DNA of 64,000 nucleotides. Source: Pachyseris speciosa. Taxonomy: Eukaryota; Cnidaria; Anthozoa; Scleractinia; Pachyseridae. Position 1 is the stretch's first letter. Every line of letters begins with the position of its first letter. The notes beneath the pieces were generated by a model, which was given only the letters and a program-made list of their open reading frames with translations, ran no database searches and was not told the DNA's origin. Where the stretch lies: positions 928,501 to 992,500 of the forward strand of contig JAEMWC010000193.1 of NCBI GenBank assembly GCA_016490735.1, read 5' to 3'. Shown piece by piece: positions 61,950 to 64,000 of the stretch. The translations under genes and the position numbers were made by a program.

Positions 61950-63681
61950 CCAATGTAGGACGTAAACAACGACAGTAAGCTTTAATAATTCAACATCTTG
62001 TGTAGTAGTTTACTAATTTTATAAGTAAGGGTGTTATAGTAAAATTTAATCCAAAACTAAACTTCAGTAACGTAATTATAGAACAACGTCATTGGCTGAA
62101 GTGGTAATGTGCTATTGTTCTAGTTAGGGAATACTTCATCTTACTGAAGGCTCTAGCTACAATCATACTATATGCCAAATTTCTCGTCTAGCAAAATATT
62201 ATATTGAATCCTGTATTTTAATGCATTAGATGTAACTGAACTATTTATTAAAGCATCAGTAATTTCCTGTATAATGCATTTTTAACTTTGTGTAATCAAT
62301 GATACTTACATGATTTTTCAAACTGAAACGTGTAAAAAGAGTGTCGAAGAATACACAGCTGCATTCACCAGTACAACCGTTCTCTCTGCTTGTGTGTGAC
62401 CACATAATGCTCAATGGACACCCAGCTACACAACTGGGTTGAGTATTGTTTATTTGACCACCTGTTATAGACCTGGGCGTTAGGCCAGAAGGCCACCCAG
62501 ATGTGAACTGGGATTTATGTGTTTTGTTGCCTGCCCAGCTACTGTAGACATGGTCAGAAAATCGTATTTTCGAACGTCATGCAAATGTATATTTATTGTG
62601 GTCGCATTCGCTCAGAAGCCCTTCAAGCTAATCCAGCCAGGCCCACCACATGCTGGCAGAGACTGACCACCGCGGGCTACGTCCCTTACTCTTTTCGAAC
62701 AGTGGGTGGGTTCTTTAACGTCCCATGCATCTTATAAGCGCTCAATGGCTGAAGGAAAAATATTCCTTTCGAGCGTCAAAACTCTGTAATTAAAGAGAAG
62801 CTAAGTTGAATCTCCCGTGAAAAGCAGCTGAGTTGACATATCATAAACTCAGTGTCGTTGCTGGGGCGCATAATAAATAATAATAAATCACATTTCTATT
62901 GCGCATTTTCTATGCAATATTAAAATGCGCATTACAACACTGGTCGGGGAACTTTACCAGACTGCTTATAACGTAGTTTACAATTAATGAAGTTGATTTA
63001 TGGATTTTTTTTTTTTTTTGTAAGGTTGATTTATGGATGCCCCCGTAATGTCAATATCAAATTAAGACGGACACTAGGGGTGGTCACTGCTAGAGTTTTG
63101 TTACTTCCCTAGTGGTTCTTTTACGTCCCACAGAATCAGAGAATTATGAAGAGTTGTGAGACGGGGCCTACGGTTTATCGTCCTTATCCGAGAAGACTAG
63201 AAAGTCTAACCGTTTGTAGATGTCATTACAAAGGCAGCACTATCTCCTCAATTATTCAAAGACCCTGAGTCTGGCCGGGGTTTGAACTGAGCTAACCGGT
63301 CGGCGGAATAGACCTCTTTAGCTTGTATACTTTGTTTTCCCAATGTTGATCATGTGATGTTCCCAAGGGGATTTTCCTTTTGTCTTTTCATAAATTTTGT
63401 CTGCATATGCACGTGAATAAGGCGAAATTTCAAAGAAACAGTTCTTTAGGGTAACATCACATGACCTACATTTGGAAAACGAAACATAAAAGCCAAAGCG
63501 GTCTATTGCAGCGTCTGTTTCCTAGAAGACTCACCACCACACAGTTTTGTGATGTTCTGATAAGTAGTTTCAATCATATTTCTTGGCAATAATTCGAATA
63601 AATTAACACTAATTCGCTCCTGTCGAAAAAATCTTGAAGCACACGTAAGCTTTTCTCCGCTCAGATGGGCGCATGTGCACA
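61950..63681. other. Non-coding flank with probable dispersed repeats
   Basis: From about 62380 the sequence has the look of LINE or SINE tails (GGGTTCTTTAACGTCCCATG, GGTTCTTTTACGTCCCACAG and GGCCGGGGTTTGAACTGAGC, the last B-box-like). No complete element can be delimited. Confidence 0.35.
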
Positions 63682-63819
63682 TTACCATGCCACCGAGCCA
63701 AAGGTAGCATGACGTCGAGGCTTATTTCTGTGAGCCTGCAAATAGTGAACAGTTGTAATGTCCATATCACTAAGGATGCGAATTATCACATATGATTGAG
63801 GCAATCTGTGCCAGCCAGC

Positions 63820-63933
63820 CAGTCCAAGATGGTGTCGAAACGACATCGTGGTCGATACCCACGAGAAATCATGTTTCTGTAGTAAACTGTCATGTCCTAT
63901 GTTGTCAAAGGCCTTTAACATGTCGGGTAACAA
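63820..63933 (-). pseudogene. LINE reverse-transcriptase scrap
   Basis: A short frame with MLKAFDNIGHDSLLQK resembles the first RT catalytic motif of CR1/L2-type LINEs (KAFD-x-I/V-x-H). Only about 35 residues are preserved. Confidence 0.4.
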
Positions 63934-64000
63934 AGATCAAAAGGCTTCTTTTGCATCAACAGTCTCAATAGTCCAGTTTGGAGCTCGCCATGACCGCTAA

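Overview
This is animal genomic DNA, most likely from a cnidarian such as an anthozoan (inference). The evidence is GT-AG introns, secreted CAP-domain genes, and dense foldback elements together with Penelope-like, DIRS and CR1/L2-like retroelements. Gene density outside the mobile elements is low.

Layout: (1) 1-11.9 kb holds one intronless host gene on the minus strand (608-2338) of unrecognised function, then a 4 kb TTAA-flanked foldback element (3554-7608) carrying a nested MITE and an inverted pair of 5S-rRNA-derived sequences, then other palindromic repeats. (2) 11942-32098 is a complete Polinton/Maverick (polintovirus-like) element of 20,157 bp. It starts AG and ends CT, is flanked by a 6-bp GCGATA target duplication, and has terminal inverted repeats that match at every base except for the copy number of a 25-bp repeat. 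(3) 32.4-63.9 kb contains a CAP (CRISP/PR-1/GLIPR2-like) cluster on the plus strand: a four-exon gene (34748-39056), a decayed copy (about 39730-40695) and a second four-exon gene (46475-61824). The last 11.7-kb intron of the second gene holds a degenerate DIRS retroelement, itself interrupted by a CR1/L2-like LINE. The spaces between hold a Penelope-like element in inverted duplicate, a three-level nest of foldback elements and other MITEs.

The Polinton carries a full virus-like gene set with almost no visible damage: packaging ATPase, penton-like minor capsid protein, double-jelly-roll major capsid protein, membrane-active protein fused to an adenain-like protease, PLA2-like capsid protein, integrase with chromodomain, protein-primed DNA polymerase B, BRO-N/VRR-NUC protein, zinc-finger/AT-hook protein, VLTF3-like late transcription factor and two collagen-like fibre proteins.

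The main new observations concern expression control. (a) The integrase frame has no ATG that would keep its first catalytic Asp. It overlaps the PLA2 ORF in the -1 frame, at a canonical A AAA AAC slippery heptamer followed after 7 nt by a 13-bp stem, a Gag-Pol-like -1 frameshift signal. (b) Genes for virion assembly have a TCTA box 16-17 nt before their ATG, on both strands. BRO/nuclease and polymerase genes instead share a different 23-nt box about 58 nt upstream. With a VLTF3-like factor encoded in the same element, this suggests early and late transcription classes. (c) The long fibre ORF ends at CTT TAA C, in position for a +1 shift into a continuing fibre frame. (d) Strong nested hairpins with complementary loops lie between the polymerase gene and the right terminus.
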